Of a stretch of 64,000 nucleotides of DNA, positions 8,738 through 17,350 are shown piece after piece (the first letter of the stretch is position 1; each line of letters starts with the position of its first letter). This DNA is from Bradyrhizobium jicamae (lineage in GTDB: Bacteria; Pseudomonadota; Alphaproteobacteria; Rhizobiales; Xanthobacteraceae), in the NCBI RefSeq assembly GCF_018130695.1, contig NZ_JAFCJX010000001.1:62001-126000 (forward strand), read 5' to 3'. The position numbers and the translations under genes are program-made. The notes beneath the pieces are model-generated. The model did not search any database and had not been told where the DNA came from. It saw only the letters and a list, made by a program, of their open reading frames with translations.

Positions 8738-9855
8738 CTGAGGTCTCCGCTATAGCGCAGCAGGCGCCCGGCACCGCGCGCGGCGATGATGACGCCATCG
8801 CGCGTGGCGCACGCCGATGTGATGCCGTGGAAGCGGCCGCCGGCGCGGCTGTGCAGGCTGTCGGTCGCCTCGCCCTCGCCGTCGAGATGCACCAGCAGGC
8901 CATAGGAGCGCGGCGGCGCCCAGGGCTTCTGGATGCCGAGCGCCTTGACCGCGCCGATCTGCATCGGCTCGAGGCAATCGCTGCCGCCCGCGAGCGCCGG
9001 CGCCACCCAATGATCCGGCGGCATCGTCGCCATCATCTCCTCGCGGAAATCGTCTTCCTTGAGCACGAACTCGATCAGGTGGGTGCGGCGGGCGAACAGG
9101 CCGAGCAGCAGACCGCCCTGGGAATCCGGATGCAGCCGCGCCGGATAGCCGGGCATGTTGGCGGCAACCACCTCGCCGGGGCCGAGGCCGTTGGCTGACA
9201 GCGCGAAACGGCTCAGGCGGTGCGCCCAGCTCTCGGTGAGCCAGAGCTGCTTGCCGTCGGCGGAGACGCTGACGCCATAGGGATAAGGCAGATCGCGCAG
9301 CAACACCTGGGGATTGCCGAGATCGGCGTTGCACATCACGAGGCGCCCGTTGGTGCGCTTCTCCATCAGGTCGTGGCGCCATTCATTGGGGCGACGACCG
9401 GTGCTGCCCTCGACCGCGAAGATGCGGCCATCGGGTGCCGCCACAACCGACAGCAATCCCGCAAACGATCGGCCATCGGCGGTTTCGAGCCAGCGCGGAT
9501 TGGGCTTGGCCGGATCGATCGCGGCAAGGCCCCTGCCCGCAACACAGACCAGCAGCCGGCCATCCGGATGCAGCGCCAGTCCGCCGGCGTCGCCCTCGAA
9601 TTCGGCGACCAGCGTACGGGTGGCAAATTCCGCGCCGCTGAGTTTTAGCACGCTACGCCCGGCCGAGACGTAGATCGCGTCGTCGCCTGCGGAGATGACA
9701 TCGTCGATCCCAGGCAAGGCGTCGCCGATCGGCACGGCGGTATCGAGCCGGTCGTTCGGGCTGAGCGCACCGTCGAGCGGCGGGATCGCGTTCTGGCCGC
9801 CGTCGCGGTCGATGACGCTTCTGACGTCGCGCAGGAAATGATCGAAGAATCCCAT
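8734..9855 (-). CDS. SMP-30/gluconolactonase-like beta-propeller protein
   Basis: A 373-residue protein without a signal peptide. Repeating strands such as ADDAIYVSAGRSVLKLSG-like turns, LALHPDGRLLVCVAGRGLAAID and GVSVSADGKQLWLTESWAHRLSRF fit the six-bladed SGL/strictosidine-synthase-like propeller. Members hydrolyse aldono- or other lactones with a bound divalent metal. It lies 3 bp after the permease-SMP-30 fusion gene and overlaps the ATPase gene by 4 bp, so it is firmly part of the importer operon. It therefore probably acts on the imported sugar or its lactone. It is related in fold to the fused domain upstream but diverged, so the operon has two such modules. Confidence 0.78.
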   Translation of the reverse strand: MGFFDHFLRDVRSVIDRDGGQNAIPPLDGALSPNDRLDTAVPIGDALPGIDDVISAGDDAIYVSAGRSVLKLSGAEFATRTLVAEFEGDAGGLALHPDGRLLVCVAGRGLAAIDPAKPNPRWLETADGRSFAGLLSVVAAPDGRIFAVEGSTGRRPNEWRHDLMEKRTNGRLVMCNADLGNPQVLLRDLPYPYGVSVSADGKQLWLTESWAHRLSRFALSANGLGPGEVVAANMPGYPARLHPDSQGGLLLGLFARRTHLIEFVLKEDDFREEMMATMPPDHWVAPALAGGSDCLEPMQIGAVKALGIQKPWAPPRSYGLLVHLDGEGEATDSLHSRAGGRFHGITSACATRDGVIIAARGAGRLLRYSGDLR

Positions 9856-9858
9856 CGC

Positions 9859-11997
9859 CTAACCCTTCACCCGGCTCTTGCCGCCCCAATAGGCATCGTA
9901 GCCGTTCCAGTCGTCGTCGACGCCGTCGAGCTTGATGCGGCCGATGCGGTTGTTCTCGAGGCCGCCGAGATAGAGATAGCCCTTGTGCTCGCGCATCGAG
10001 GTCAGCACCGAATGCGACAGGCCGGTCGGATCCCACCAGGATTCCAGCGCCTCGCCCTGCTCGTTGAACTTCAGCACGCAGCCATGGTTGAGCGCGGGCG
10101 CCAGCCACTCGTCGGTCGGCACCTGCTTAACCATGCGCAGGCGGAAACCGGGCTTGCGACAGGACAGATCGAAGGTCGGGGTGCGGACGCCGACCAGCGC
10201 CAGCCAATAGGTGCCGTCAGAGGCGCGGTTGATGTTGTCGGGGTTGCCCGGCAGCTCGTCGATCAAAACTTCCGTGCGGCCCTTGTTCGGCCCGGCGATC
10301 CAGTGGCGGAAGATCTTGCACAGCGAGGTCGAGGCGATCAGGATCGATTTGCCGTCATGCGAGACGCAGATCCCGTTCGGGAAATAGAAGTGGTTGATGA
10401 CGGTGCGCGTCGTCTTGGTCGCGGGATCGTAGCAGACCACGCGGCCGTTCGGCCTGCCCTCGAGGATGTCGAGGGTGTTGGTCGTCATCTCGTAGCGCGT
10501 GGTGCAGTCGCTGAAATAGATCTTGCCGTCGGGCGCGATGTCGAGATCGTCGGCCATGCGCAGCCGGGAGTCGTCGTTCAGCTTGTACCAGGTGCGGTTG
10601 GTCTCGTCGGTGACCTTGAAGATGGTGCCATCGGGCTTGATGCCGTAGACGCCCATGCCGGCGACCGCGACGATCAGGTTCTCCTCGCGATCGAACTGCA
10701 TGCCGAGCGGGCGGCCGCCGATATGGGCGAAGATCTCGCGGGTCTCGAAGTCAGGACCGGAGAAGCGGATCACGTTGCCGTCGCGGGTCGAGCCATAGAC
10801 GCGGCCCTGGCGATCGAGGATGACATCCTCGGGACCCTCGACCTGGTCGAGGCCGATCGCCTCGGCCTTCAGCAGCCGGTCGTTCTGCGCATAGGGCGAG
10901 GCCGAGCCGCGCTGCACCGACGGCGCCGAGGCCAGCGGCACGAAGGCCGGATTGACGTAGATCTTCTGGATCGCCTTGCCGCGGTTCTTCGACCATTTGA
11001 CGTCGATGCCGACGGCGGCGAGCAGGATCAGGCCCGTCACCGCCGAGGTGACGTAGCCGGGGATGCCCATGCGGACGAGGCCGTTGATCAAAAGGAAGAT
11101 GATCAGCGCGCCGATCATGGCACGCCACACCGTGCCCTTGCCGCCGGCGAGCGAGACGCCGCCGAGCACGACGGCGGTCAATGCCTGGAATTCCCAGCCG
11201 ACGCCCGTGGTGGAATCCGTCGAGGCCTGGCGTGCGGCGTAGAAGATACCGCTCGCCGCGCACAGCGTGCCTGACAGCACGTAAGTGAAGAACAGCATCA
11301 GGCGGACGCGGATGCCGGCATGGCGCGCCGCCTTGCGGCTGGCGCCGATCGCGGTGAGATGCCAGCCATAACGCGAGCGCGACAGGAAGATGTGGCAGAC
11401 CAGGAGCACGACGAACAGCGTCGCCGCATTGATGGGAATGCCGAGCACGCTGCCGCCGCCGATGTAATCCCAGGCGTCGCTGTCGACCGAGTTGGTGGCG
11501 AACACCTGGGCGTAGCCGGTGTTGAGCAGGTTGACCGAGGCGCGCAGGATGATCAGCGTCACCAGCGTGGTCAGGAACGGCCGCGTCTTGAGGAAGCCGA
11601 TCAGGAAACCGTTGATGCTGCCGAGCAGCGCGCCGATCGCAAGCGTCGCCGGCACCACGGCGCCGACCGGCCATTCCTTGACCAGCAGGAAATACAGCGC
11701 GGCGAAATTGCACAGCGCGAAGATCGCGCCGACGGACAGATCGATGCCGCCGGTGACGAGGCAGAACCCCATTGCCAGCGCCACGAAGCCGAATTCGGCG
11801 AACAGCCGCAAGAGCGAGACCGAGTTCTGCACCGAGGCGTAGTCGGGAATCGTGAGCGCGAAATAGGCCCACAGCCCGATCATCACGGTGAACGGCACCA
11901 CCGGCTCGAACCATTGCTTCAGCAGCAGTTCCGACAGCACGAGCCGGGGTGAGAACCGCCGCACCGAAGCGGCAAAGGAATCGACAGCCATCGACAT
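9859..11997 (-). CDS. ABC importer permease (CUT2) fused to an SMP-30/gluconolactonase-like domain
   Basis: A 712-residue protein starting at MSMAVDSFAA, preceded on its strand by an AGAGAG purine run; the longer frame to 12051 would run into a repeat. Residues 1 to about 335 are a ribose/xylose-type permease, with the family segments LVTGGIDLSVGAIFAL, GFLIGFLKTRPFLTTLVTL and LGGVSLAGGKGTVWRA and about eight to ten hydrophobic helices. After a linker (about 336-375), residues to the C-terminus form a beta-propeller with EGPEDVILDRQGRVYGSTRDG, DDLDIAPDGKIYFSDC and NGICVSHDGKSILIA, typical of SGL/strictosidine-synthase-like lactonases. The reading frame is continuous across the junction. The parity of the transmembrane helices decides whether the propeller is cytoplasmic or periplasmic; the lack of a secretion signal suggests cytoplasmic. 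Confidence 0.88.
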   Translation of the reverse strand: MSMAVDSFAASVRRFSPRLVLSELLLKQWFEPVVPFTVMIGLWAYFALTIPDYASVQNSVSLLRLFAEFGFVALAMGFCLVTGGIDLSVGAIFALCNFAALYFLLVKEWPVGAVVPATLAIGALLGSINGFLIGFLKTRPFLTTLVTLIILRASVNLLNTGYAQVFATNSVDSDAWDYIGGGSVLGIPINAATLFVVLLVCHIFLSRSRYGWHLTAIGASRKAARHAGIRVRLMLFFTYVLSGTLCAASGIFYAARQASTDSTTGVGWEFQALTAVVLGGVSLAGGKGTVWRAMIGALIIFLLINGLVRMGIPGYVTSAVTGLILLAAVGIDVKWSKNRGKAIQKIYVNPAFVPLASAPSVQRGSASPYAQNDRLLKAEAIGLDQVEGPEDVILDRQGRVYGSTRDGNVIRFSGPDFETREIFAHIGGRPLGMQFDREENLIVAVAGMGVYGIKPDGTIFKVTDETNRTWYKLNDDSRLRMADDLDIAPDGKIYFSDCTTRYEMTTNTLDILEGRPNGRVVCYDPATKTTRTVINHFYFPNGICVSHDGKSILIASTSLCKIFRHWIAGPNKGRTEVLIDELPGNPDNINRASDGTYWLALVGVRTPTFDLSCRKPGFRLRMVKQVPTDEWLAPALNHGCVLKFNEQGEALESWWDPTGLSHSVLTSMREHKGYLYLGGLENNRIGRIKLDGVDDDWNGYDAYWGGKSRVKG

Positions 11998-12019
11998 CGC
12001 AAGGCACTCTCTCTTGGTT

Positions 12020-12069
12020 GAGCGTGATCCCTGCGGAAAACCGGCTTCCACCTTTCCGGGATCATGCTC
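12020..12069. repeat. Rhizobiales-type palindromic repeat
   Basis: The ends GAGCGTGATCC and GGATCATGCTC are inverted, around a centre with GCGGAAAACCGGCTTCC. This matches, from memory, the GAGCATGATC...GATCATGCTC palindrome scattered through Rhizobiales genomes. It lies between the binding-protein gene and the permease fusion gene in the ABC operon. Confidence 0.7.
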
Positions 12070-12078
12070 GTGAGAATC

Positions 12079-12105
12079 AGCCGGCGCGGAAGCGCCGCGC
12101 CGGCT
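12079..12105 (-). terminator. Intercistronic GC hairpin after the binding-protein gene
   Basis: An 11-bp perfect stem (AGCCGGCGCGG pairing with CCGCGCCGGCT) with a 5-base loop lies 12 bp downstream of the binding-protein stop on the minus strand. There is no long U tract. Such hairpins after periplasmic-binding-protein genes commonly stabilise that part of the message so it is made in excess over the permease. Confidence 0.6.
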
Positions 12106-12117
12106 GTCGCGCTTTTG

Positions 12118-13140
12118 TTAGTTCTTCTTCGGTAGCGCGAAGCAGTTGGCGCCGGAGGCGTTGCTCTTATCGAGCCAGACCGGGCGCGTGTAGTATTCGA
12201 GGTTCCTGGTGCCGGGCTTGTCGCCGTTCATCAGCAGCGTCTGCGCGGCCAGCATCAGGTCGTGGCCCTGCTCGGTCGCCTTGTAGCTCAGGAATTTGTA
12301 GAAATTGCCTGAGTTGACCTGGTCGCAATCGAGCTGCGAGCCTTCGCCGGACGCATAGACCTTGACCGTGTCGATCTTGCCGGCGTTGCGGATCGCCTGT
12401 GCCGCGCCTGATTCCATGATGCCCCAGAAGCCGATCGAGGCGCAGAGATCCGGATGCTGCTGGATCACGGTTGCGGTGACGTTGAGCGCGGTGTTGGCGT
12501 CCCAATTCGCGGCCTGGTTCGACACCACCTTGATGTTGGAGTCCTTGTTGAGGACCTCCATGATGCCGCCGACCTGGTCGACGCTGGCGGCGGCGGTCAG
12601 TTCGCCCTGCACGATCTGCACCTTGCCCGACTTGCCGGAGGCCGAGCCGCATTCCTTGACCACGTCGGTCGCCAGCATCTTGCCGATCTCGCGCCAGTCG
12701 GCGCCGACGAACGCGCCGGACTTGTAGTTCGAGGACATGTTGATCTGGATCACATGCGTGCCCTGGCTCTCGGCGCGCTTCAGGTCCTTCATCAGGAGCG
12801 TCACGCTTGGGTTCTGCACGATCAGCACGTCGGGCTTCTGGTCGACCAGCGCGGTCAGCGCCTGCTGCATCGCGGAGGGATTGTTGTTGGGATCGCGCAC
12901 GATGAACTTCATGCCGCGCCATTCGGCCTCTTCCTGCACCACGCGGCCCCATTCGTCCGACAGCGGCACGCCGAGCGCGATCGGCAAATAGGCGATGGTC
13001 TTGCCCTGCAGCGCCTTGTCGTAGGCGGCACGCAGCTCGCGGGCCGTCTTGGTGCCCTCCTCCTGCGCCGACGCCGCGAACGGCATCGCGGCCAGCGTCA
13101 CGCCGGCGAGCAGCATGGTCCAGAACTTTGTCGTCTTCAT
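12118..13140 (-). CDS. Periplasmic sugar-binding protein of the ABC importer (RbsB-like)
   Basis: A 340-residue protein starting at MKTTKFWTMLLAG, with the ribosome binding site GGGGAGGA upstream. A clear signal peptide ends at ASAQ (about residue 25). The mature part has type I periplasmic-binding-protein features: GKTIAYLPIALGVPLSDEW, LVDQKPDVLIVQNPSV, RAESQGTHVIQINM and a late hinge segment. It captures the substrate in the periplasm for the permease pair encoded beside it. The ligand is unknown; the lactonase-like neighbours point to a sugar, sugar acid or lactone. It is the second gene of the operon, 47 bp after the first permease. Confidence 0.9.
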   Translation of the reverse strand: MKTTKFWTMLLAGVTLAAMPFAASAQEEGTKTARELRAAYDKALQGKTIAYLPIALGVPLSDEWGRVVQEEAEWRGMKFIVRDPNNNPSAMQQALTALVDQKPDVLIVQNPSVTLLMKDLKRAESQGTHVIQINMSSNYKSGAFVGADWREIGKMLATDVVKECGSASGKSGKVQIVQGELTAAASVDQVGGIMEVLNKDSNIKVVSNQAANWDANTALNVTATVIQQHPDLCASIGFWGIMESGAAQAIRNAGKIDTVKVYASGEGSQLDCDQVNSGNFYKFLSYKATEQGHDLMLAAQTLLMNGDKPGTRNLEYYTRPVWLDKSNASGANCFALPKKN

Positions 13141-13187
13141 CAGATCCTCCCCTTGGATATGTTTTATTTGGATTGATCGCATTCCCA

Positions 13188-14213
13188 TCAGTCGCCCTGT
13201 CGCGCGGTCTCCTCGTCCCGCGGATGCAGGAAATTGTCGAGCACGATGGCGGCGAGCAGCACCACGCCCTTGATGATGTTCTGCACCTCGGTGTTGACGT
13301 CCATGATGGTGAAGGCGTTGAGCAGCGTGCCGATCAGGATGCAGCCGACCACGACCGAGAACACGCTGCCGCGGCCGCCGATCAGCGAGATGCCGCCGAT
13401 CACGACCACGAGCACGACGTCGAAGATCATGGTGCCCTGCGTGATCGCCATCTGCATGCTGCCCGTCGTGCCGACCCAGACGAAGCCGGCGATCCAGGCC
13501 AGCGCCGCGACCAGCACATGCTCGAGCACGATCAGCGGCCGCAGCGCGACGCCGGAGAGCCGCGCGGCCTCGGGATTGTCGCCCTGCGCATAGATGAAGC
13601 GGCCGATCGAGGTACGCGACAGGAACAGATGCATCGCGATCGCGCAAACCGCGAACACCAGGATCGGAACCGGGACGCCGAACAGCCGGCCGGCGCCGAG
13701 ATACATCAGCCCCGGCGCGTTCTTCGGCGCGTAGACCACCCAGGCCGGCGCGATCCAGAACGCCACGCCGTAGATCACGAAGCCCGCGGCCAGCGTCACG
13801 AACAGCGCGGGCGCCTCGACGAACGCCACCATCACGCCGTTGACGATTCCGATGAACACCGCGATCGCCAGCGCCAGCAGCACGGCTGCGGATACCGACA
13901 TGCCGTTCTGCATCTCGATCAGCGCGATCGACCACGAGCCCGCCATGATCGCGACTTCGGAGAGATCGATGCCGCGGCTGATCACGATCAGCCCCATGCC
14001 GAGGCCGAGCACGCCGAGGATCGAAATGCTCCGCAACAGATTGAGGAGATTGGAGACGGTGGCAAAGCCGTTCAGCGTCAGGCCGAACACGACCAGCAGC
14101 GCGATCGTGATCAGGAGCACGATCTGCTCCTGGCTGGGCTTGGCGAAGACAGAGCGCGCGGACGACGTCGTCGCAGGGACAGCAAGGTTGCGCGATGGCG
14201 AGTCCACGCTCAT
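13188..14213 (-). CDS. ABC importer permease (CUT2/RbsC family)
   Basis: A 341-residue membrane protein with about ten hydrophobic helices. The family segments are LGMGLIVISRGIDLSEVAIMAGS, GIVNGVMVAFVEAPALFVTLAAGFVIYG and VVVIGGISLIGGRGSVFSVVVG, which hold the EAA-like coupling region. It is the promoter-proximal gene of the importer operon and is unfused, whereas the second permease carries the lactonase-like domain. The two probably form a heterodimer. The divergent LysR gene begins 91 bp away. Confidence 0.9.
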   Translation of the reverse strand: MSVDSPSRNLAVPATTSSARSVFAKPSQEQIVLLITIALLVVFGLTLNGFATVSNLLNLLRSISILGVLGLGMGLIVISRGIDLSEVAIMAGSWSIALIEMQNGMSVSAAVLLALAIAVFIGIVNGVMVAFVEAPALFVTLAAGFVIYGVAFWIAPAWVVYAPKNAPGLMYLGAGRLFGVPVPILVFAVCAIAMHLFLSRTSIGRFIYAQGDNPEAARLSGVALRPLIVLEHVLVAALAWIAGFVWVGTTGSMQMAITQGTMIFDVVLVVVIGGISLIGGRGSVFSVVVGCILIGTLLNAFTIMDVNTEVQNIIKGVVLLAAIVLDNFLHPRDEETARQGD

Positions 14214-14263
14214 CGTTTCCTCCAGGTATTATTTTGCTTGCGACTTTAGAAGCCCCAAATCAT

Positions 14264-14287
14264 ATTCGTCAAATGCATTCGACGGAT
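14264..14287. promoter_or_regulatory. Possible LysR operator between lysR and the ABC operon
   Basis: In the 91-bp divergent intergenic region, ATTCGTC (14264-14270) and GACGGAT (14281-14287) form an interrupted dyad with one mismatch, near the LysR start. It contains T-N11-A spacings, the minimal LysR motif. The position fits autoregulation, but the motif is weak. Confidence 0.35.
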
Positions 14288-14304
14288 ACGGGCCAATCAT
14301 TCCC

Positions 14305-15288
14305 ATGCATGTACGAGACGTCGACCTGAACCTGTTCGTCGTGTTCGACGCGATCTATTCGGAGGGCGGCGTCAGCCGCGCCTGCTTCCGCCTCAATCTG
14401 ACGCAACCCGCGGTCAGCCATGCGCTGAGCCGGCTGCGCGTGATGTTCAACGATCCTCTGTTCGTGCGCCGCCATCACGTGATGACGCCGACGCCGCTGG
14501 CACGCCAGATCATCACCACGGTGCGCCAGGCCTTGAACGGGCTGGAAACCGCGCTGACCCAGACCCACCGCTTCGATCCCGCGAAGACGCCAAAGCGCTT
14601 TGTGATAGGCCTGCGCAACAATCTGGAGGCCCCGGTGCTGAGCGCGCTGGTCAACCGGATCAGCACGGCCGCGCCGCTGGTCGAGATCGCAACCGTGCGC
14701 TGCGAGCGCAACAATCTGGAGCGTGAGCTCGCCGCCGGCACCCTCGATGTCGCGATCGACACGCTGCTGCCGCTCTCCACCGAGGTGCATCGCGCGCAGA
14801 TCCTGACCGAGCGCATCGCGGTGTTCGCCCGGCGCGACCATCCGGACCTCCGCAGGCGGCTCGACAAGAAGACATACCTGCGGATGGAACACGTTTGCGT
14901 GACGTCGCGGCGCAGCGGACTGTCGTTCGAGGATTTCCAGTTCCAGCGGCTCGGCATCAAGCGCAACGTTCGCCTGCACTGCCAGAATTTCACCACGGCC
15001 TGTCATGTCGTGGCGCGGAATAACATGCTGCTGACGGCGTCGGAGAGCGCGGCATCGCTCTTGGATCAGCCGGGCCTGTTACGGCAGTACCCCTGCCCCT
15101 TCCCGATCAGCCCGCACATCAACTACCTCTACTGGCATGCCACCGCGGATGGCGACGCCACAAACCAGTGGCTGCGTGAGCAGCTACAGGCGGCCGCCGC
15201 CACGTTGGGGCCGAGCCATGTCGGGCGCAAAACGGGCCGCGCCACGAAACGTCGGCAGCCGATCCCGACCAGCCTCGCCGCGGAATGA
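14305..15288 (+). CDS. LysR-family transcriptional regulator
   Basis: A 327-residue protein. The start at 14305 (MHVRDVDLNLF) is chosen because the longer frame to 13840 runs antisense through the permease gene. The N-terminal winged helix contains SRACFRLNLTQPAVSHALSRLR (about residues 24-45), followed by MFNDPLFVRRHHVMTPTPLA. The rest is the two-lobed effector-binding domain. It resembles the NodD-like branch in starting with VDLNLFVVFDAI. It is transcribed divergently from the sugar ABC operon and is the likely regulator of it. The C-terminus is basic (GRKTGRATKRRQP), which is unusual for the family. Confidence 0.9.
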   Translation: MHVRDVDLNLFVVFDAIYSEGGVSRACFRLNLTQPAVSHALSRLRVMFNDPLFVRRHHVMTPTPLARQIITTVRQALNGLETALTQTHRFDPAKTPKRFVIGLRNNLEAPVLSALVNRISTAAPLVEIATVRCERNNLERELAAGTLDVAIDTLLPLSTEVHRAQILTERIAVFARRDHPDLRRRLDKKTYLRMEHVCVTSRRSGLSFEDFQFQRLGIKRNVRLHCQNFTTACHVVARNNMLLTASESAASLLDQPGLLRQYPCPFPISPHINYLYWHATADGDATNQWLREQLQAAAATLGPSHVGRKTGRATKRRQPIPTSLAAE

Positions 15289-15318
15289 GTGACATCCTGC
15301 AAGGGCTGCAGCACACCC

Positions 15319-15822
15319 ATGAACGTGATCTTCCACACCTTGGCGAGTGTTGCGACCGCATCCGTGCTGTCGGCGCAGATTGAAAAGAGGCCGATCAATT
15401 CAGCACGCGGCGTGGCCGTTCTGGTCGCGGGCTTGGGCATCGGAATTCTGTCGCACGGCGCGCTCGATTGGCTTCCGCACGAATACCCGCTGCCTTCCGC
15501 CGTGGATGTCATCCTCAGTCTGATCCTCGTCTCAATTGTTTTCACGCTCGCGCGCAGGGACGCGCGGTGGATCATCTTCAGCTGCTTTCTCGGTGCAATC
15601 TTGCCCGATCTGGTCGATCTGGGACCAGCGATGCTCAACAAACAAATGCAGTGGCATTTGCCGTCGGTTAAAATCTTCCCATGGCATTGGAAGCAATATT
15701 CAGGCTCGATCTATGACGGCAGCCAACGTTGGCTATCAATCCTGAACCATTTGGTCGTAGCCGGCTTGAGCGGCTGCTTGATACTCGGATATCGACAAAG
15801 TTTGATCCGAAATCGCCTCTAG
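15319..15822 (+). CDS. Small integral membrane protein of unknown function
   Basis: A 167-residue protein if started at the ATG at 15319; a GTG at 15289, directly after the LysR stop, would add ten residues. Hydrophobic stretches are visible at VAVLVAGLGIGILSHGALDWL, VDVILSLILVSIVFTL and WIIFSCFLGAILPDLVDLG, and near the C-terminus at HLVVAGLSGCLILGY. The spaced HGALDWLPHEYP and LPDLVDLGPAML pieces recall small membrane-bound metal-dependent hydrolase-like proteins, where His and Asp near helix ends are conserved, but this is a weak resemblance. It lies 30 bp after lysR and may be cotranscribed. Confidence 0.6.
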   Translation: MNVIFHTLASVATASVLSAQIEKRPINSARGVAVLVAGLGIGILSHGALDWLPHEYPLPSAVDVILSLILVSIVFTLARRDARWIIFSCFLGAILPDLVDLGPAMLNKQMQWHLPSVKIFPWHWKQYSGSIYDGSQRWLSILNHLVVAGLSGCLILGYRQSLIRNRL

Positions 15823-16028
15823 CGCAGGCTGGACTTGAAGCAGCCTGTAGCCCGCACGAGCGGAGCGACATGCGGGACAAAGAAGATATCGCTGCGCTCG
15901 CCAAGCGAATGCGGAATTTTGTTTCCCGAGATTGCTCAAAGAATTTTGAGAATGCTGACCACATCCTAAGGTGGTATGTCGCAAGCGGCGATCTGCAGCG
16001 GCGGGATACTCGCCAATAGGGAAGTGAC

Positions 16029-16460
16029 ATGTTCCGGATACAAACCTTGGTCAGTATCATCATCTTCACGTTGGTCATGGCAAGCTCTGCCTACGCGGAA
16101 AAGGTCTACTATCTTCACGACCCGGGCGGCAACACTGCCGCGCACATCTACACGTACACGCGCGTCAATGCGGAGTATGATCGCGTGGTGATCGACGGTC
16201 GCTGCAAGTCGTCGTGCACGACGGTCCTGGGGACCGTTCCCCTCAACAAGATCTGCATCACCCCGGGCGGCTACTTCATGTTTCATGCTGCGCATCACGG
16301 TGACCGCAGCATCAACCCCGGCGAGACCCAGTTGATGATGTCGGCCTATGCGCCCGAGGTTCGCGACTGGGTGACGAGACACCACGCGCTCGAACAGGTG
16401 GACCCGTACACATACCTGTACGCCAGGAACGTCACGTTCATCCGGCACTGTAGCCGGTAG
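16029..16460 (+). CDS. Secreted small protein of unknown function
   Basis: A 143-residue protein with a signal peptide (MFRIQTLVSIIIFTLVMASSAYA) and a mature part of about 120 residues. Two closely spaced cysteines in DGRCKSSCTTVLG and two later ones (KICITP, IRHCSR) suggest periplasmic disulfides. The CKSSCTTVLG piece followed by YFMFHAAHH recalls the CxSxC segment of periplasmic ClpP-like proteins, but the protein is too short for a full ClpP fold and no catalytic set is clear. Its start follows AGGGAAGTGAC, a reasonable ribosome binding site. Neighbours give no functional hint. Confidence 0.6.
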   Translation: MFRIQTLVSIIIFTLVMASSAYAEKVYYLHDPGGNTAAHIYTYTRVNAEYDRVVIDGRCKSSCTTVLGTVPLNKICITPGGYFMFHAAHHGDRSINPGETQLMMSAYAPEVRDWVTRHHALEQVDPYTYLYARNVTFIRHCSR

Positions 16461-16497
16461 CCCGCGCAAGCCGTTAGCGGCGAGCTGCCGTCCTCCA

Positions 16498-17349
16498 TCA
16501 CAACCCGCTCAAGCCGCTGTCCACCGCGAGCGTCTGCGCGGTGACGTAGACGCTTTCGTCCGACATGAAGAACAGCACGGCATAGGCGATTTCCCAGGCG
16601 GTCGCCTGGCGGCCGAAGGGGATATGGCTCTTGCCGCGCGAGGGACGGCCGGCGCCGGCCTCGCGGCCGTTCGGGGTATCGACGAGGCCGGGATAGACCA
16701 GGTTGGCGCGGATACCACGCCGTGCGCCGGCATGCGCGATGTTGCGCATCAGGCCGCCGAGTGCGGCCTTCGATGAGTCATAGACCGCCATCTGCGATCC
16801 CGCCTTCAGCGCCGCGATCGAGGAGATGAAGACAATCGAGCCGCCGTTCTCGAATCTTGGCAGCGCCGCCCGGCAGCACAGCATGGGACCGCGGACATTG
16901 ACGTCGTAGATCCTGTTCCACTCGTCGGCGCTGACATTGTCGAGGCCGGTCTTGCCGAACGTGCCGATGTTCAGGACCATGCCGTCGAGACCGCCCATGG
17001 CACGGTGCGCCTCGTCGATCATCCGGACCACATCGGTTTCCTGCGTGACATCGGCCTGCACGGCAAACGCACGGCCGCCCTCGGCGGCGATGCGCGCGAC
17101 CGTATCCTCGGCTGAGGCACGATTGAGATCGGCGACCGCGACGTGGGCGCCTTCGCGCGCGAACAAGAGACTCATGGCGCGGCCGTTGCCGATCGGATCG
17201 GTCGCCGCATCGAACACGCGCTGACCGCCACCGACGATCAGGATGCGGCGCCCCTTCAGCCGCCCCCTGCCCGGCGCTGTCCCTGAGGACTCCGCGCTCG
17301 GCGGACGAATGTAGCGCTCCGGCTTGGCATCGAGTGAACTCTCCGACAT
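16498..17349 (-). CDS. SDR family oxidoreductase with an atypical glycine-rich motif
   Basis: A 283-residue protein started at MSESSLDAKP, whose ATG lies 1 bp downstream of the preceding gene's stop. The nucleotide-binding loop reads GGGQRVFDAATDPIGNGRA instead of TGxxxGIG, so there is a longer insertion before the second glycine pair. The active site is otherwise classical: the Ser in FISSIAALKAG, the YDSSK tetrad and a C-terminal TLAVDSGLSG. It presumably oxidises or reduces an alcohol or ketone in the cytoplasm. It is the third gene of a minus-strand operon with the TetR regulator and the AhpD-like protein. Confidence 0.85.
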   Translation of the reverse strand: MSESSLDAKPERYIRPPSAESSGTAPGRGRLKGRRILIVGGGQRVFDAATDPIGNGRAMSLLFAREGAHVAVADLNRASAEDTVARIAAEGGRAFAVQADVTQETDVVRMIDEAHRAMGGLDGMVLNIGTFGKTGLDNVSADEWNRIYDVNVRGPMLCCRAALPRFENGGSIVFISSIAALKAGSQMAVYDSSKAALGGLMRNIAHAGARRGIRANLVYPGLVDTPNGREAGAGRPSRGKSHIPFGRQATAWEIAYAVLFFMSDESVYVTAQTLAVDSGLSGL

Positions 17350-17350
17350 C

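Noticed and set aside
15823..16028. Possible gene between the two small proteins
   Set aside because: Only short frames with no ribosome site; part of it (near 15847-15880) looks like a fragment of an interspersed GTAGCCCGCA-type repeat.
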